Source: Mesodorylaimus sp. YZB2_4
Taxonomy: Eukaryota > Nematoda > Enoplea > Dorylaimida > Dorylaimidae
DNA length: 64,000 nt
Direction: 5' to 3'
NCBI GenBank assembly: GCA_030248295.1
Contig: JASANH010000606.1
Location: forward strand, 992,001 to 1,056,000
The notes under the pieces are model-generated. The model was not told where the DNA came from. It did no database searches and saw only the letters and a program-made list of their open reading frames with translations. The position numbers and the translations under genes are program-made. Below, in pieces: positions 47,569-63,165 of the stretch (position 1 is its first letter; every line of letters begins with the position of its first letter).

Positions 47569-50500
47569 CTATCCTCTTTCACAAATATTATCCACAACTG
47601 ACGGTTCCATGAGCACTGGTTCCAGACATCGTCTCGTAGCACTCGACAAAATTTCTTCCAGCAATGTCGATACGATATTTTCATCGGACACGAATCGCCA
47701 CAGGTGAAGCTGCAAGTAATGACAATCGATCTGGACATGCTGAAGACCAAACTTGCCGAAGGTTCGTAATCGGGCGCTTTCTAGGAATGTTTTCAGACAA
47801 ATCTTGATCACGCCCGTCATGATTGAGACTCGAGTGAAATCAACGCTAGTCACGTAGTCGATGCGTTCCGTCCAAATTTTCTTGCTTAGCGCAGCTACGG
47901 TCGAGTCGATGCCGCTGGTGGCCTGCGAAACGAGTAGTCTCGACGAGGCTATTTGAACTGCAGCTCTCGCTGACACGCTGGCCAGGGCTAGAAGGAACGA
48001 ACAGATCCTAATTCCATACGGGTCAAATGGATGAGTTATGCTTGCTCACCCGATGTTCTACGGCTCGACTCGCTGCTCCTGTCCCGCCTATTGCCTTCTT
48101 CGAACAACTGGCCAACTCGCCAGTCGATGGCTGTCAAGTCTTCCACCACACGCTTCATGACCGGCCGTATCGCACGAGGTTCCAAGCCACCCAACCAATC
48201 GCGGGTTTCCATACTTTTTACAAGCATCTAAAACATTAGAAGTTCTCAGGACTGGAAACCCCGTAACAAAAGCCTTATTAACATTGCACAGTTGGTGAGG
48301 AACCGACTGCTGTTCAGAGAGCTCATCTCGTGAAGCCAGCCTGTTTCATGTTACTCGTGGAATGATCGATATTTAACACATCACCAAAAGAGGGAATCGA
48401 GGCCCATTGCTTCTTTGCAAACGTATGTTATATCTGATCCTTTCCAGCGCTTGGAAAACACCAGTCACCCTGCGTGAGCGCGGGCGACTAATGCTCATCA
48501 ATCGCAATAGAATTATCACGATCATTATCCCGAATCTCAAGTGGCAATCAACGGCAGTGGTCAAGCAGATGACAAAATATCACATTCTTTCATGATACGG
48601 ATCGTCGGTTCTTATAATCTGAAGTAGATGATGGCTCAAAGGCCAGGTCAGGTATCCCCTTTCTGTCAGCAGAGTACAATATACACGCACCAAGATAGTG
48701 TGCATGCGTGGAAACCAGATGCGCCAGGCTTTGCTGTTATGAGGAATCAAATTTTCTACACCCGATATCTAGTCGGTGAAAACAAACAAGATTCAAAAAT
48801 ACATGCATTATTTCCCCACTCGAACTTAAACCCCCGTGATAACTGCAATATTTATACGGTCATTACGGTCAATTTGGTATGAGTTTCGACTTGCATACTG
48901 AATGCCCCGGGTTCGAGTCCCGGTGACTCCGAGTCTCAAGAAAACACGAGAATAAATACTGAAGCTGAAAGATAGAGTTAGTGGGATGCACAAGTCTCGG
49001 TAAGACGGGTTCCTGACGGCGCATCTGCGACGCTCGTACTTGCAGTAATTTCTGTGCAAAGATACCTTACCCCAGTGACGCAAGATCGCAGCCACTCGAC
49101 CCCTGGGCCGTGCGAGATCCGCGTGCAATGTCATTGCACTCCTCGAATCCTGACATGCCCACTACCAGTGCGGCTGACCGTTCCTAGAACCCACCAGCAA
49201 CACTGGATATGGCAGGACTCGGGTAAGATGAGAGGGAGACTGTATCGCTAGGTGTGAGGGCGGCCCAGCGGGTCCATGCTTGAAGAGAGGAGTCCCCATC
49301 GTTGTATCAATCTATCGGAAAATTCGTGAAACTGCATCCCATCTAAGAACTTTTTGTTGATATCGACCCTTCGAGATTCGTTCAAATGTCGAATAAGCCA
49401 AGGGTTAAGGGTTTAAGAAGCAAATGTTACTTGCAACCATAAACTGCAAGCCACCCGCACGCGACACTACACAATCTCTCACGATCAGTAGCCCAGGTAA
49501 CGTCAGCGTAAGCAACATACTCGCCAGGACTACAGCTTAATCCAGAATCTACTAACCTGTGATATGCCGAACCCTTCAGCCGTGACGAATTCTTCCAATA
49601 GTCTGCGTCCCATTGATTTCAGCACGGCTTCCAACTCGATCACAGTCGTGCTGCCAGCATCAGCAGCCGGGGTCTTTTCACGCTGTCTCGAAGATGGAGG
49701 CGGAGTCGCTCGGTAATTGAGCGCCACACGGAACTGCTGCTCGCACAAATCCATCACATATCCGACCATGGAAGTGGCCATATTCTGGCACGCCTTCGCC
49801 GTTGTCAACAACAGCGATCCACCTCCGCTGCCCACGCCTATCCCCGTCGAACCAGTGCCAGTACAAAAGCGCTCTCCCATTTCGGCAGTACGTTGAAAGA
49901 ATTTGGCGAACACTTGTTCCCGCACACCATTACTGTATTGGCGCAGGAACTCCGGTCCGTTGGCTGACACCCAACTCAGCTCGGAACCAGCCGTCATTTG
50001 AAGCAGATGGGCCAACGCAGATTTCAATCCATGCAATAGCGATTGCTCGAGTTTCGACAACGCGTCCGCCAGAGGCTGGTTGGCATTCTCGGCAGTTTTG
50101 ACAGAACTACCTAGCATCACGGTCTGAGTGTCTGACTGGCCTCCAGTCGGACCAAGGACCATCGAGGCGCCGATATGGCGAACTGATGCAATACGCTGAC
50201 GCATGTCCATGAATGTTTTCTGAAATGAGGACAAGTAAAATTGAGGGCAATTTGAATTATAACTCTGTTCTAACCTCGAGTAGTGAATGAAGCTGCTCCG
50301 AAGTCGCCTCGATCCTTTTCATTGCTATACGACTCGTCAGCTCCTTGGCCAATGCCTCGTACCGATCTCCACCAACAGCCAGTACTTGATTAGCGGCGTG
50401 TACGCGACGATAAAATCGATCCAACGCACGTACCAACAGCTCTCCTTCTCCGATCGGATCCGATTCTGCACGAAATCGAGTTTCGACGCAGGATAAGAAC

Positions 50501-51521
50501 CTTGCCATCAAGACATCGACGGGCCCCTCCATCATGACATCGGCCAATCGTGGGAACAGTTCCCGTCCGCAATTCACCATCAAGCAGACATCGCCAAGAA
50601 AATGACTGCACTCGGCATCTACGAACTCAAGAACATCCCCGCTCGCGCCACCAGTCGTCGCGAAGTCAGTCGCCGAGGCAGTATTGCCAGTTGCAGCCGT
50701 GTCCGCGGATCCTGCGTTGGCCGTGACCAAACTTTCCAGCCCGTCCAACTCGGAGTGGAGACGTTGATTGGCCGTCCTAATAAATTCTTCCGCCACGTCT
50801 TCGGGTCGTTCGTTCAACTGAAGGAGAAGACTGACGTTGGTGGCCAACTCCTTGTTCGTACTTGTACGACTCCGGAATGCGTCCTTCAATTGATCTTTTG
50901 CTTCAGCGATTGCCGATGCGCATTCAGAATATATCGAACGCAAAGCAGGTTCGTCCTTCAAACGTTCCAGTATCGGTCTAGCCTTCAAATAGGCTCGTAC
51001 TGCGCCAACGTAGTCTTTTTGTTGTTGCACATAGTTTTGCAAGGTTTGGGGCAAATTTATGACCGACTCGAGTTGCTTGAGCGTTCCACTGGCCTTGGCC
51101 AAACGTTGAACGTCCTGACGACGACCCTTCAGATTGTCTCCAACTTGCTTTGAGAAGTCGGTGATGCGAAACATGCTCTCGGCCAGTCGAGACATTTCTT
51201 CCTGAAACGGAATAAGTAACTCAAGATAGAAGATTCTTCCTTAAAACCGTCTCTTACTTCCATGAGGACAAAGTCTTGGTTCATTTTCCGAATGGTGTCT
51301 GTGGCCGTGATGAATTTGTTGTAGTTTTCGTAAACCAATGTTTGCATTTCTTGATCGAGACTTCGAACTTCTTGCGTTAATTGCTGATCTGTCTTGATCA
51401 GCTCTTCGAGGTCTTCTTCCTTCAGTTTCTTGACAAAGTAGGCTTCGCAATCGAAGTTCGGTCCATTCAAATCTAACGGATTCACGCTTCGACTTTTTTC
51501 TCCATGATCATGGTCGGCCAT
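47569..51521 (-). CDS. vps51: VPS51 (fat-free homolog), GARP/EARP tethering complex subunit
   Basis: VPS51 holds together the GARP and EARP tethers that return endosomal vesicles to the trans-Golgi and to recycling endosomes. The N-terminus (start 51521) reads [20 protein letters not shown], then [20 protein letters not shown], the VPS51 signature. Next come [20 protein letters not shown] and a long helical body (50257-51195 and 49530-50234). After a 1.3 kb intron with repeats come [20 protein letters not shown] and [20 protein letters not shown] (48036-48215). The last exon carries [40 protein letters not shown] and the terminal [12 protein letters not shown] at 47569, which is almost invariant in animals. 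The start codon lies two bases after a TTGTTTTCAG acceptor, suggesting a 5' UTR intron or trans-splicing. Confidence 0.93.
48855..49060 (+). repeat. tRNA-derived element in the large VPS51 intron
   Basis: A perfect T-arm and B box (CCGGGTTCGAGTCCCGG, about 48907-48923) follows a D-arm-like stretch (GGTCAATTTGGTATGAG) and a possible anticodon loop CTTGCAT (anticodon TGC, alanine). The acceptor stem does not pair, so this is a SINE head or decayed tRNA rather than a working gene. The body behind it (GATAGAG, then AAGACGGGTTCC) weakly resembles the minus strand of the repeat pair at 51.6 and 53.2 kb. Coordinates are approximate. Confidence 0.5.
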
Positions 51522-51605
51522 TTCTGAAAACAATAATTGAGATGGCAATATACGACAGCTGACAATAGAGGCAACAATGCTAAACAAATTATGCACAAAA
51601 CGATA

Positions 51606-51744
51606 GGTCGGCCATGTATGGGTTTTGAGGATAGGATCACAGTCGTCAATGACTGATGACACCGAAGGTAACCCGTCTTATTATTCCTCTCAGTGCATTC
51701 TCTTATCTTCATCATGATCGAAGAAAAGAGCCAAGAAGAGAGGT
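51606..51744. repeat. Dispersed repeat, copy A
   Basis: About 139 bp matches the block at 53178-53315 in the same orientation, with only a handful of differences over the central 120 bp (from GAGGATAGGATCACAGTCGT to CCAAGAAGAGAGGT). It lies just upstream of the VPS51 start codon, in its promoter or 5' leader. Confidence 0.8.
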
Positions 51745-51746
51745 GG

Positions 51747-52755
51747 ATGATGTGTCTACCTCAGGTACAGGTACAGGCTTTACACTCGAACACTCCCACT
51801 CCTATATAGCAAATCTAGGTTTCGATCTTCAAAGTTTACAGTTTCCAAACAGCTCCAAATTGACAAATACCATGAGCAAAGCATAGATTTAGCGCTCGAC
51901 ATTTTACACGAACGGCAGGCTATCTAAAAACATTCGGTCCTTCGCAATAGCCCGGTCTTTCTGGCACTTTTGCTGTTTTGGTCGCCCAACATGGGTTAGC
52001 TTAGGCTGGTATTAGGCTTAAGCCTAAGCTTAGGCTTAGGATTAGGATGGCATATGACTTGGGCTTAGACTGATACTAGGCCTAGGCTAGTTTGGTATAA
52101 GAATTAAGCTTAGGCTGATATTAGGCTCCAGCCAGCCTTCGCCTGACGGCTGGGGACCAAACGGCAAAAGCGCCATCTTTCTTACCTCGCTTGATCACGT
52201 GAACACCGTTAGTATATCACGCTCTTTTTCCAAGTCAATCTTTGGTTTGTCAAACCAACGATCACACAGATCGAATCGAATGCTTCGTGGAGTACCGCCA
52301 CAGCCACGTCGTCACTTCTGCCGCTTGGAGCAGACAACTGATCTTTAGGTTCAATAAGCTCTTACTGCAAATTCAAATTTTTTGAGATAATTTCTGACTC
52401 ACCGTCAGTGGTTACAAGATTGATCAGTGGCATATTTGCCCACCAATGCTGCGTGCTACCAAACTGACATCACCGATACTCCCGTGCACGAAATGACGAA
52501 ACTCCATGTAGTTCCATTGAGACCGACGGTTAGCTCGGATGGAGTGATGGCACACAAGCCTCCTGCGAGTGCTATTCCCGCAATCCCTAGACCACAAACT
52601 CATACTGTAGCGCTCTTCTACACACATACTCAATATTGAATTCGACCTTACAAAAACTTCTGCCGCATCCTATGTACGTACTCCCATGATTCATCGTCTA
52701 CACTCTACAATTCCACACCTAACAAAGTATACCTCCCATGTCATAAGTCTACTCA
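51747..52755. other. Intergenic between MIC26/27 and VPS51
   Basis: About 1 kb without a supported exon. It holds the TTAGGC-like tract described separately. The VPS51 promoter and the MIC26/27 3' UTR should lie here. Confidence 0.4.
51998..52130. repeat. Degenerate TTAGGC-type interstitial tract
   Basis: Exact TTAGGC units occur five times in about 130 bp, mixed with GCCTAA and near-matches such as TTAGGA and CTAGGC. A 17-base block TTAGGCTG(G/A)TATTAGGC appears at both ends of the tract. TTAGGC is the telomere unit of nematodes. The tract is irregular, so it is an old or unrelated repeat rather than a telomere end. Confidence 0.6.
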
Positions 52756-53914
52756 TCACTTAGCATCCTTTTCTTGTGGCTTCGTCGGCGGTGCTGGTGC
52801 AGCTGAAAATGAGGACTGTTCGAATCGGGAGGGCACGAGTGTCCAGAACTGGCATACCTGCGAACTCGTCCCACTGACGTCGAATAGTGCTAGACGCTGT
52901 CCTGCCGATGTCCATCGTCTGGTTCGGATAACAAAACGCGGCTAGTAAGCCCATTCCGATGCCGCTGTACAATGCTCGTCGGACAATACCGCCTAGCAAC
53001 CAAGGATTTATGAGGACCCCTCAGTCTCAAGGGTACGCTCCTCTCCGGAAGGACAGACCCGGGAGGGCAAACAATTCCTAATCAGTACCCTACATCCATT
53101 ACAGTCCCAAGAGGGATGTACTATCCGAGATGGCAACTCGTAGGGAAACCATACAAGGATGGGGCCATGGTCTGCGTCGTCGGTCATGTCCAGGTTTAGA
53201 GGATAGGATCACAGTCGTCATTGACTGATGACACCGAAGGTAACCCGTCTCATTATTCCTCTCAGTGCATTCTCTTATCTTCACTATGATCGAAGAAAAG
53301 AGCCAAGAAGAGAGGTCAACATTCTCAACTCAAGTCCAGACAATTAAAGCATTTTTGGCTATTAATTTTCAAATGTGGGAAAATTGCTGTTGCCTGCCTC
53401 GCTGACAAAACGCGCACGTGCTGGCAAAGTCTAAACTGGCCTTACCAGCACGCCCAATAGACCCTAGCGCTCTGACGAGCCATGGAAACACTGGCAATCA
53501 CTTACCCTTTCGCATTCCCAGCAGAAATCCTCCCATGCCACCCAGAGTGATCGCGACCGCTTTCGGAATAGCCGACTGATTCTCGTGTGCAATGTAATTT
53601 TGAAACCCTAGAAAGCCGATCCTCAGCAAAGGTTACCTACCACGCCCCGCCCCTTACTTTTGGCACTATCTGCAGCCGATCGCGAGAACTGTTCCAAGGA
53701 CGAGCTGCCATCACGCACGTAATCATACGCGGGCTCCAACGCCACTCGCGCTTTGCCCATAAACGGCTCGAGCGTTAATGGCGGGTTATCAACGTACATA
53801 GCATCGTCATCAGGTTTGTATACGGGCAACTGAAATTGGAAAACCCTAAAAATTATCCCGAACCCAATCACAGGCACTCACATCTTTGATCTTGACAGTT
53901 TGACTTTGACTCAT
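52756..53914 (-). CDS. MIC26/MIC27 (APOO/APOOL) MICOS subunit
   Basis: These proteins sit in the inner mitochondrial membrane and help form crista junctions. Exons run from 53914 (MSQSQTVKIKD, 53882-53914), through 53658-53829 (LPVYKPDDDAMYVDNPPLTL, ALEPAYDYVRDGSSSLEQF), about 53515-53575 (SAIPKAVAITLGGMGGFLLG then MRKG), 52857-52993 (GIVRRALYSGIGMGLLAAFC then YPNQTMD), to the last exon ending AAPAPPTKPQEKDAK at 52756. The glycine-rich membrane segment followed by (K/R)G and a second segment ending with CYP is typical of APOO/APOOL. The border between the second and third exons is not fully settled. The 0.5 kb intron before GIVRRA contains repeat copy B. The start codon follows an AG acceptor (TTTCTAG) by about 22 bases. 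Confidence 0.82.
53178..53315. repeat. Dispersed repeat, copy B, in a MIC26/27 intron
   Basis: This is the partner of the block at 51606-51744, same orientation, with about 95% identity by eye over 120 bp. Similarity fades leftward of 53178. Confidence 0.8.
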
Positions 53915-54129
53915 TCTCGATTCGCAACCCGTCACCTAGAAATTAACGGTCATTAATTGCGTGATGAAATCTCGCGACTTCCAACCCCACCATTCCAAAC
54001 AAAAATCACACCCGAGTCATGGGGCTCGCATCAGAGACACACGTGCCTTATTCGCACACTTTATTCCATCTATCCACATAATTGCCTGACACCAAATCAC
54101 TCTTTTCTGCCCACGTAGCCATCATATTA

Positions 54130-56747
54130 TCAGTCAACACGTGGCATGTTCTTGTGGATCCAAGAGTAGCCCTCACTGGCCCCACTGGCGACTTGGTTAT
54201 CACAGATCGTTTTCTCAAAGAATATTGGAACGTACTGATTCGAGTCTCCATTGTACTCGCTCCTTTGCACTTGTTCAATGCGTTGTTTCTCCTGCGCTGC
54301 CACATCGTAGTCGCCGCGCCGCAGAGCTTCCGTGACACTTCGCCACAGCCGCCTGCTTTCGCGAGGATCCTGCTTCTCCAAAGGACGCATACGACGAGTC
54401 GACCAATCAATACTGGTCACATCGATGGATTCAGAGTAGTAATTGTCGCCCTCGCCACCTGATGCCTGCTGACGGGAGTCGTAAATGAATTCCAAATGAC
54501 GGTTCCATTCTCCTTGCAAATGACAAAATACGTGAGCACCGCCGTTTGACTTGACCTCGCCCGTCACTCGGTGAAGTTTACCACCATAAAACGGTTTCGT
54601 ATGGAATGTCACTGTGGCGAATACTTCCGGCTGCTGGACACAGGCTATGGTACATTTCCCTGAAACAGTAACGGTCAGATCAGGATTCATCCCATTCCAA
54701 CAATGCGTTACCTCCCAACTCAATCCACGGCGTTGTCAAAATCGATCGAGCGAAACAGGTGGGCAAAGTGAGTCGATACGATTCCACATTCTCCCCAGGC
54801 CCCGTTACAACCAGACGCACCTGGCCGGCCATTGTTGCGCTCAACGACGTCCCCATGTACTTGGATTTCGGAGAGATGCAGCCGTTCAAATATATGCCCT
54901 TCTCCTTGCACGATGCATAAAAGGCAGTCACCGGGGGATGATGGCTGACTTGCTCCGCCACAAAGCGTACCTTGCATTCCGATCCACCAACAGCACATTC
55001 CCATGTGCAACGAAATATTTCCCCCAAAGCAGGATTATATGGTTTCCTAGGCTGAAGCAAAACATGTGGGAGCCCAATCAACACAAGATAATAGGAGATC
55101 AACTCACCAAAGCACCTTTGCATCCAAAATAAAAAGCGGTTAAAAACCAAGTCACAATCGTGGCTAAGCGTTCCTCAGTCTTGTTCGTCAAACTGGGATC
55201 AGCAATTTTGATAAAATATGGAACATTGGCGAAAAAGTCGCTAAACATTTCCAATGCTGATCGACTTTGCAGGATAAAAGTTGGCAATGGGACTCTGGTT
55301 AAATCCGTGCCCAATGCTAGTCCCGAAAGCAAAGTCAAAATCATAGCTTTTTGAGATTCCACCGAGCCTAGATCCGATTCGATGAATGGTGGGCCCGCTT
55401 CGATTTCAGTTTCTTCCGTGGAATCGTTGGAGAGGACGCGCTTCTCTTCGGAGCCTCCAGCGGCCAGATACTGGCCTGAAATAGTTTTGCCGCTTCGAAG
55501 AGAATTTCGATACGAACTTGCCGACGACAATGACGGACTTTTCGGCACATCCACACTGCGACCGCTGGGACGACCAGACGAACCAGCGTAATGACCAGCC
55601 ACAACACTCGCAATGCCGGAATTCTAGAACACACGAAACAATATTCAGTCCAGTATCCGCAAATCCCGAAATTTGTCATACCTGCATCTCATTCAGTGCC
55701 GCCCAAGAATGTTCAACAGAACCAAATGCAGCTTGAGCCAATGCTTTCAATGCCAGAACATTGGTATCCAAACGACCATTTGATTCAGTTTCAGGCAAGT
55801 TGTCGATGTGTCTGTTCAAAACTTGCAGTTGATCTGACATTGCCGAAAGAATTTTGTAAACATTGTGCAGAACTGCCGCTTCTCGAGCTAAGCCGTGGCG
55901 TACCGGATCAGCGATAGAAGGTGTTTTCACGCTCTCTCGGAGTGCGTCACTGAAAAAATATTGACTATTGTTATAACGCTAACTCAAATAATTGACGCCT
56001 GGCAGAAAAAGTGCCGTTCCGAATATGCCATGCAACATTACAGGTGATACCCACATACCCCAAGCGGCCCATGGCGAGTGGAAGAGAATTATAGATCTCC
56101 GCTGACTGGGAAACATCAACCACTCTGGTTCATGTTTCAGCCGCAGGTATAGTCTCCCAGGCCCGCCGGCCAACAGTTGCACAGGTTTACGAAAAAGCCC
56201 GTTGGATGGGTTGTGACTGCAGACCCATCCAACCGTCCCCATGAAGACATTCCAACTCACCGTAACCGTCGTTCCCTTTGTTCTTCGGCCGCCGTCCTCA
56301 TTCGATTGATCCACTCCGTTTTCTGTTTCGTATCGGCCGCGCGTAGACGATAGGTCGGTTCGCCGATGGCAGGGGTGACTGTGAAAGCCAACGAGTCGTC
56401 TTCGCTCGGTGTGATCGAAGACCCGTTCAAGTTTAATATTCCACGCGGACGCTTGGAATTTCTGTGCTCTTCTTTCAAGTAATAACTACAACAAAACCGT
56501 GGCTCCACTCCCAATCCCGTGACCTGAACCAGGCTTACCTCAGTTCAGCACGAGCCGGGTCCAAGACGAACCATCTAGCTTGATATCCTTGAAAAGCATT
56601 AGTGAACTTCAGCAATATCCCTTCCAACGGTTGCCTCATCAAATCGATATCTTCCTGTTTCTCGAATTGTTGAGCACGACGGATCTGTTCGTTCAGTTTG
56701 CCTCGCTCGTCCGCACTTAATGTCGAATTATCTGCCGAGGCCGCCAT
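54130..56747 (-). CDS. ORP9-like oxysterol-binding protein-related protein (PH + ORD)
   Basis: Proteins of this class move sterol and phosphoinositide or phosphatidylserine lipids between the ER and Golgi or endosomes. An N-terminal PH domain spans two exons (PLEGILLKFTNAFQGYQARW, then YYLKEEHRNSKRPRGILNL and TKQKTEWINRMRTAAEEQ; about 56260-56640). A helical linker follows (55676-55930), then a Ser-rich stretch and the lipid-binding domain. That domain holds the family signature EQVSHHPPVTAFYASC (54950-54995), KSKYMGTSLSATMAG, FHTKPFYGGKLHRVTGEV, and a C-terminal SRRLWRSVTEALRRGDYDVA helix. PH position and the ORD sequence fit ORP9/ORP11 better than OSBP. The start at 56747 (MAASADN) is preferred; 56768 is possible. 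No clear FFAT motif was found. Confidence 0.88.
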
Positions 56748-57058
56748 TATATGCTTGTCAATGAGCAATAATTCGTTATCACCAAGTCTATGAACAACTT
56801 ATCAATGACATAACTGGGCGATCGAGAAAGAAGAAAATTCCCAGCCTGGGGTCCAAGACAGTCTTCCGCAACACTGTCACCAAAACGTCTACCACATTTG
56901 GCGGGAATTCAAATATGTGGCTCTGTGGCTTTGAAAGATTTCAGGTTTTTACTTCGTCACCGAAAATATGTACATCAGATGCATTGTCGATGATCGCTTG
57001 AGCACACAGCAGTGCGACAAAGATATCAAGATACTGCCGCGAAACCACAACATCAATC

Positions 57059-58852
57059 TTACATTGAGGAAACGATGGATGGTCCTCTGGCGCGAGGGTA
57101 CGTCATTTGGAAAGTACTAGCAGCCATTCGTTTTCTGCCCGAATGAGATAAGGGGTCGGCCGGGTCGTAGGGCTGACATCGAGCAATTGCCCGCGTCGGA
57201 TAACGTTCTTTCATGGAATGATCGTCAAATTTCCATATCCGCCAAGAATCGTCGGCGAATGTGAGGATCTCGAATTGATCATTCCATGCAACAGCATTCA
57301 CGTCGTCCCAATGACCGTCCAAAAGGTAAGCAGGTTTCTCCGATTCGCTGGACCATATGACCGCCCCGCTGCTTCTGCAAGAGCCGCTGATGATGTAGGG
57401 CAATGATGGGCTGACAGCTGCGTGGACGTAAAAGGTCGAAATAAACGCGCCCTGGTGTCTCGTCACTGCAAGAGATCAATTGAAGAGCAGCTGGGGAACA
57501 GGACACTACGGCAGCACTTACACGGTTCACTTGACAGGCTGGTCAGGGAATAGGCGTACACCACGTTGTCAGTGCAGGCGGCATAGAGCGTGTGACCAGT
57601 GAAGGGCTCTGTGCAGAACGATGTAAATCCGGCGGAGATTTTGGGTCCAGGAGCTGGAGATAGCACGCGATATGGAGCTGGCGTCGACGTCACCTTGGCA
57701 GAATAGATTTTCCGTAAGTCCCAGAATCGAATACCGCTGAAAAATAATAACTCACGGTCAGTTGCTTCAAAACTAAAACTGAAGTCAAGTACCTGACTTT
57801 AGTACTTCCTGATATGACCGTTTCTTTGCTGTGCAATAAGACTGAAGTGACTGATTCAACTCTGAAGCTCGACGACCGCCAGGCTGGACTCGCTGGGCCT
57901 CGTTTCCCCTTAGGCGACGATCCTTTGGTTTCGTTTATGACATGAGCATTGCGCATCGTTCTCACTGGTCCGATGCCATCTAAAACAAAGCTCAATCGTG
58001 TTCGCGCCTCTTCTGAAATATAAAATTCTCATACTCACTTACCTGAATCTGCACTTCCTATTCGAATATCCCAGACCATAACGGATCCATCACGGCTTCC
58101 AGTTGCAAACAGATCTAAAAGTGTAATTTGAAGCAAAATGACATGTCCTAGAATGAAACTTACAAGGCTCGCTTGAGCACACGGACAGGCACTTCACGCT
58201 TTGAGTATGGCCCCTGAAGGTCGATATCTTCGAACGGTCATCGACATCCCACAAGCTAATACTGCCATTGCCAGATGCTGCCAATATACGGTTGTGATGA
58301 GAAGGTTGCCATTGGCAATCGAAAACTGCATTTTCATCGGCTATGAAATCTAGACGAGAGAAACCACCAGTGAAAGTCTCACAATTAGTCAAGAAACGGT
58401 TCACTTACTTTTCACAATGACGTCCGGTTTAGTCACCACGCAGCACACAACTGTTTCGTCGAATTTGGCTCGTCGAGTATCTCCGAAACATAGCTCACCA
58501 TTTTCTTTGCAGTAGACAAAGATGTTTGTGAATCGAGGATCTGGAATGAATGAATCGATAAAAAAAGTCAACTTTTCCAAAATTTTGCGTCTACCTGGGT
58601 TAAAGCGACAGGCGAAAACGGGAGAATTTTCCTGAAAAGAAAACACAAAAAGAACAGTCACATATCCTTGCACACTGGAGCTAGTACTAACCTTGAAAGG
58701 AGCGTACGAAACCAATTCGGAAAAAGCTGAAGACGATGGAAAATACTTGGTTGTTTTCCCAAATAATGCTCGATCCCTTAAATAGTTGTTCATGATTTGA
58801 AAACCAATTGTTTCGCTTCCTCACCGAAAGACAAATCTGGTACCAAATCCAT
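57059..58852 (-). CDS. cdt-2: CDT2/DTL (denticleless), CRL4 ubiquitin-ligase substrate receptor
   Basis: CDT2 recruits PCNA-bound CDT1, SET8 and p21-type proteins to CUL4-DDB1, which blocks re-replication. A chain of minus-strand exons encodes WD40 repeats. These include AVFDCQWQPSHHNRILAASG then ISLWDVDDRSKI and FRGHTQSVKCLS (58150-58345), FATGSRDGSVMVWDIR (58060-58118), the spacer with VTSVLLHSKETVISGSTKV, then GIRFWDLRKIYSAKV (57680-57735), LYAACTDNVVYAYSL, FYVHAAVSPSLPYIISGSCR, and AVAWNDQFEILTFADDSWRI. Two WDxR motifs (WDIR, WDLR) are the DDB1-docking boxes of DCAF receptors. The spacing of ISGA/SGST-WDLRK and FYV blocks is as in DTL. The C-terminal tail after the propeller is short (about 55 residues), without the long PIP-box tail of human DTL. 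The start is at 58852 (MDLVPDLSF). Confidence 0.87.
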
Positions 58853-59382
58853 CGTCCAATCCAATCCTAGCGCACACGCCCGTGCCGCCTTTTTGTCATA
58901 AGCAGTCTATGAATGTTGTGTGCGCTGGCAAGGTGCCCGTGTGTTTATTTATTTTATTATTGGGTGTCGCAGGTGGTTGCTGTCTGGTTTTGTTTCCGGT
59001 TAGCTCTACAAACTTTCCGATGATTCATTCTTTCGCGCGCCGACGCATGAGCAAGGCGCTTATGGCCCACCTACCGAAGATGATACTTCAGCGCGACTGG
59101 GTTGGAACTCGGGATGTTTGTAGAGAATGTTGCGCGACCTACCTGTTGATGGGTGAGGAAGGGTGATGGAATTCTAAATCAGTCAGGAACTTGAACTTAT
59201 GATGCGGCCTACCTAGGTTACAATCGCAATTTTATAAGGTCTTTGTGAATGGCCAAATGCTTTTATGCCACCATCGCTTTCAGGGGTTTTTAGCGTACTA
59301 CTCTACGGGATTTTTTGTAATTCGAGGTGCGATCGATCGATCCAGGAAAGCGCATTGACGTAGCCTATCAAAGTTATTCACG
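58853..59382. promoter_or_regulatory. Divergent intergenic region between CDT2 and the ERM gene
   Basis: About 530 bp between two outward-pointing starts. It should hold the promoter of CDT2 and that of the distal ERM first exon. No coding exon with matching splice borders is seen. Confidence 0.4.

Positions 59383-63165
<3,783 letters not shown>

Noticed and set aside
48858..48930. tRNA-Ala(TGC) gene
   Set aside because: The T-arm is perfect but the acceptor stem does not pair and the D-arm is weak. It fits a SINE head or decayed tRNA better.
52001..52130. A true telomere or chromosome end
   Set aside because: The TTAGGC units are irregular and partly inverted, and single-copy genes continue on both sides.
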